A DNA stretch of 64,000 nucleotides from Bacteroidales bacterium. GTDB lineage: Bacteria > Bacteroidota > Bacteroidia > Bacteroidales > WCHB1-69. The position numbers and the translations under genes are program-made. The notes beneath the pieces were generated by a model. That model was not told where the DNA came from. It saw only the letters and a program-made list of their open reading frames with translations, and ran no database searches. This document shows, one piece after another, positions 61,432 through 64,000 of this stretch; within the stretch, counting starts at the first letter, position 1, and each line of letters starts with the position of its first letter. The DNA is taken from assembly GCA_017616775.1 (NCBI GenBank), contig JAFZXM010000052.1, forward strand, positions 1 to 64,000, given 5' to 3'.

Positions 61432-62031
61432 TTAGGCTGTCTGCTTGGAGTTTTCATCGTTTCGGTGCATATTCTTCCAGTTGAAATAGCCCATGATGGA
61501 TATTACCGAATAAGCGGTGTATAAAACGGCTGTGGGATACATTTTTTGAGACAAGGCAAGCCATATCATAATGGGATTAACTATTATCCAGCATATCCAT
61601 TCCTGATAATATTTTTTTGTCAGCATCCACAAGCCTGTGATGCTGACGGCTGCAGTGAGACCGTCTAATATAAAAATATCGCTTTCATGAAACAAATATA
61701 ATAGGTAAGAAATGCCTGCAGTGAGTATTAATGTTAACACTATAGCGGGTATCCGGTAAGATTTCGGCATGGAGCTTATCTTTTTTTCCTGATGTTTGCC
61801 GGCGGAAATCACCTGTTTCCATACCAGCAAGCCGTAAATATTGGCTCCTACATAATATATGTTCAGCAGCATATTGGCATAGATGCCTTGTTGGAAAAAT
61901 ATAAAGACATAGCATAAAGGCATCAGTATGCCAAACACCCATAACCATGATGAGGCTTTGTATTCCAAAAGCAGATAAACAAGGCCTATACAGGCACCGG
62001 TGATTTCTATTACAATATCTGTGTTAATCAT
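61432..62031 (-). CDS. PnuC-family vitamin transporter (NMN or thiamine)
   Basis: PnuC proteins carry vitamins such as nicotinamide riboside or, in the PnuT group, thiamine across the inner membrane. The 199-residue protein has seven predicted helices and the PnuC pattern: the N-terminal T-G-A-C-I-G-L-V-Y-L segment, Y-V-G-A-N-I-Y-G-L-L-V-W (helix 3) and W-I-I-V-N-P-I-M-I-W. It lies three bases after the TonB-dependent receptor. A TonB receptor next to a PnuC gene is often a thiamine uptake pair in Bacteroidota, so PnuT is a good candidate, but the substrate is unproven. Confidence 0.87.
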   Translation of the reverse strand: MINTDIVIEITGACIGLVYLLLEYKASSWLWVFGILMPLCYVFIFFQQGIYANMLLNIYYVGANIYGLLVWKQVISAGKHQEKKISSMPKSYRIPAIVLTLILTAGISYLLYLFHESDIFILDGLTAAVSITGLWMLTKKYYQEWICWIIVNPIMIWLALSQKMYPTAVLYTAYSVISIMGYFNWKNMHRNDENSKQTA

Positions 62032-62034
62032 GAA

Positions 62035-64000
62035 TTATAATTTAAATATCAGCCTGCCGACAAAATTGGTTCCGGGTTGTGCGTACATGCCGTCGGTATA
62101 ATAACTTTCACTGCCGTCGGCAAATCGTGCAGAATATCCCCAGCCGTTGTTGACATATTTTGTGTTAAATATATTGTTGACTTGGAATTGAAATTCTATA
62201 CTGTAATCTTTCTTAATGGGCAGCGTATAGGCAACTTTTGCATTCATGATATAATAATCTTTTATTAAAGAAGTAATGCGTGAGGTGTTGTCTATATATT
62301 GTTTGCCGACATATTTGCCGGTAATGTCCAATTGTAAACCTTTGCAAGGTTCAAAAGTGAATATGGCCGCACCTATGATATTGGGAGAAAATGCCAAATC
62401 GGTGTTGCCCATTTCAATGCGGGTTTGAGGCAGCGCGTTCCAGTCTGTAGGATTGTCGTAAGTATCTTCATAATATACATAGTCCAGCACTTTATTCTGA
62501 CTCAAACTTAAATTGGCATCAATTTTAAACCAATGGCAAACTCTTACTCCTCCCGAAATTTCTATTCCCAACCGATAACTTAAGTCCACATTTTCCTTGA
62601 TGGGATAACCCAAATCGTTGAGACGGCCGCTGGATGTCAATTGGTCTTTATATCCCATGAAATAAATGTTGGCTCCTATTTTCCAGCGGGAAGGATTATA
62701 GTCGTATCCTATTTCCACATCCAACATGTGTTCGGCGGTGGGCACTTCTTGCGCACCGTATTTGGTGGCGTCTTTTATATCGGAGCGCGTGGGTTCCCTA
62801 TTGGCGATTCCGGCAACAAAATATACTTTATGAGGATTGTTGGGATGATAAGTGAAGCCTATTTTCGGATTGAAAAAATGATAGATGTTCTTTTGATACA
62901 TGTCCGCCATGTCGTTGTCTTGTCCGTCAATGACATAATGGATGAATCTATATTGCAAATCGGTGTATAGCGACCATGACGCATGAAGGTTGACGGTCAT
63001 TTTGGCAAAAGTGGTAGCATCCAATTTATGGCTGGTGTTTTCGTACCATGTTACGTTGCCGTTGATATTTTCATTGTATTTACTCCATATCATTCTTCCG
63101 TAATAAAAACCATGATAGTAAGTGAATGTTTCTCCGAACGACAAATCTATTTTCTTTTGGGTATAGTTGACGGAAACCACCCCCACGCCATAGTGGTTTT
63201 TCATGCATTCCCTGCGTATGACATCAGAATAATAATAGGTGGAATCGTTGACGGTTTGTGCAGACACGCCCATGGATCCCAATTCCGCATCGGCAATATA
63301 GTTTTCATAGTATCCGTATCCGTGCGTATAGTCTCCGGTGAGGTTGAGCTGCCATGCCTTGTTGAATGCGTAAGAATAGTATAATTGATATATCTGTTGC
63401 CAATAGTTGTCTGATTCGTTGTCATAATATCTTACGTTGCCGGCCTCGTCATAATATTCTCCCGCATTGTTGTAAGTGCGGTCTATCTTTAACATATCCG
63501 AAGGTGTTCCGTTCCATGTGATGCCGGTGTGCTCTTGACCGATAATGGAGATAAATTTGAGCAAGCTTTTTTTTCCGTATTTGCCCAGACTTAAAAACAA
63601 GGATTGATGGTCACAATAACCGTTGCGGATATATCCGTCGGAATTGAGGTGGGTAAAACTTCCGTCCACGGAAAATCCGTGTTTGGTAATGCCGCTGCCG
63701 ATATTGACGGTAGCTTGGAAAGTGTTGAAAGAGCCCAAAGACAGGTCGGCCATAGCCGAAAAATTTTCTTTGGGAGAAAGTGTTTGCAAACTTACCGCAC
63801 CGCCAAATGTCCCCGTTCCACCCGTGTTGGCTCCTATTCCTCTTTGTATTTGTACGGTTTGAGCCATATTGGTGAGGTTGGGAATGTTTACCCAAAACAC
63901 TTGTTGCGATTCGGGGTCGTTGAGAGGCACTCCGTTGATGTTGATATTGATGCGGGACGCATCACTGCCACGAAGCCGGAAAGATGTATTTCCCACCTGA
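62035..64000 (-). CDS. TonB-dependent receptor, 5' end beyond the window
   Basis: At least 654 residues are visible and the frame is open to the right edge, so the signal peptide and the start of the plug are missing. The visible part begins in the plug (F-R-L-R-G-S-D-A-S-R-I-N-I-N-I-N-G-V-P-L-N-D-P-E-S-Q and R-G-I-G-A-N-T-G-G-T-G-T-F-G-G-A-V). The beta-barrel follows and ends F-V-G-R-L-I-F-K-L. The PnuC-type gene three bases downstream suggests vitamin uptake, such as thiamine. A TPP riboswitch, if present, would lie outside this window. Confidence 0.9.
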   Translation of the reverse strand, partial: QVGNTSFRLRGSDASRINININGVPLNDPESQQVFWVNIPNLTNMAQTVQIQRGIGANTGGTGTFGGAVSLQTLSPKENFSAMADLSLGSFNTFQATVNIGSGITKHGFSVDGSFTHLNSDGYIRNGYCDHQSLFLSLGKYGKKSLLKFISIIGQEHTGITWNGTPSDMLKIDRTYNNAGEYYDEAGNVRYYDNESDNYWQQIYQLYYSYAFNKAWQLNLTGDYTHGYGYYENYIADAELGSMGVSAQTVNDSTYYYSDVIRRECMKNHYGVGVVSVNYTQKKIDLSFGETFTYYHGFYYGRMIWSKYNENINGNVTWYENTSHKLDATTFAKMTVNLHASWSLYTDLQYRFIHYVIDGQDNDMADMYQKNIYHFFNPKIGFTYHPNNPHKVYFVAGIANREPTRSDIKDATKYGAQEVPTAEHMLDVEIGYDYNPSRWKIGANIYFMGYKDQLTSSGRLNDLGYPIKENVDLSYRLGIEISGGVRVCHWFKIDANLSLSQNKVLDYVYYEDTYDNPTDWNALPQTRIEMGNTDLAFSPNIIGAAIFTFEPCKGLQLDITGKYVGKQYIDNTSRITSLIKDYYIMNAKVAYTLPIKKDYSIEFQFQVNNIFNTKYVNNGWGYSARFADGSESYYTDGMYAQPGTNFVGRLIFKL

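Noticed and set aside
1..64000. CRISPR arrays, tRNA and rRNA genes, prophage
   Set aside because: I looked for regularly spaced repeats, tRNA cloverleaf elements and rRNA sequence in the intergenic gaps and saw none. Short single tRNAs could still be missed by eye.

Overview
This window looks like the chromosome of a member of the Bacteroidota, most likely order Bacteroidales. The evidence is an AT-rich sequence, a TAnnTTTG promoter element in front of many genes, almost no Shine-Dalgarno sequences, and family markers typical of the phylum. These markers include Omp28, a DUF6029 beta-barrel, a DUF4835/PorD-like protein, the Bacteroidota form of RNA polymerase omega, a Porphyromonas-like tryptophanase, TonB/ExbBD and CarboxypepD-plug receptors. 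Genes lie on both strands in short operons. No rRNA, tRNA, CRISPR array, prophage or intact insertion sequence was seen. The window is mostly core genome, and I did not find a clearly new multi-gene system.

Layout. Bases 1-710 hold decayed mobile DNA: a fragment of a REP-associated tyrosine transposase, two copies of a G-rich REP-like repeat and a 32-bp perfect palindrome. From 771 to 4507 (minus strand) come lpxD, efp, rplS with a structured leader, and an ECF sigma factor paired with a radical SAM/SPASM protein. From 4759 to 7178 (minus) lies the preQ0/preQ1 operon queC-queD-queE-queF plus a TIGR04076-family gene, preceded by a probable preQ1-I riboswitch. From 7372 to 10576 (minus) lie exbB-exbD-tonB-folC. 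gyrB and a FAH-family hydrolase follow on the plus strand. Then on the minus strand come an outer-membrane beta-barrel receptor, pcm, dnaN and a three-gene set of sugar oxidoreductase, lipoprotein and polyprenyl-phosphate sugar transferase.

From 21557 to 34728 are a DUF3298-like lipoprotein, ileS (with an altered GXHH signature), a VWA membrane protein, ddl, a secreted esterase, a prolyl-tRNA editing protein, an M16 peptidase, a porin-like protein, a SAM hydrolase-family protein and a low-molecular-weight phosphatase. From 34737 to 42579 lie tadA-rpoN, an AlgH-family gene, and alaS-lipoprotein-PASTA-trmB. The 42925-48449 block is the conserved series bamD-rpoZ-coaBC-DUF4835-recN, ending in a NUDIX gene. 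After an rluB-type pseudouridine synthase, tryptophanase and a 600-bp AT-rich spacer comes TlpA-DUF6029-Omp28-flippase-dehydrogenase-membrane protein-lpxB (51951-59949). The window ends with rocD, a PnuC-type transporter and a TonB-dependent receptor cut by the right edge.

The most interesting signals are the preQ1-I riboswitch on queC (7182-7216), the HXGH-to-GXHH exchange in IleS (22632-22643), the folded rplS leader (2765-2826) and the competing hairpins in the alaS leader (42615-42644). Promoter calls rest on sequence pattern alone.
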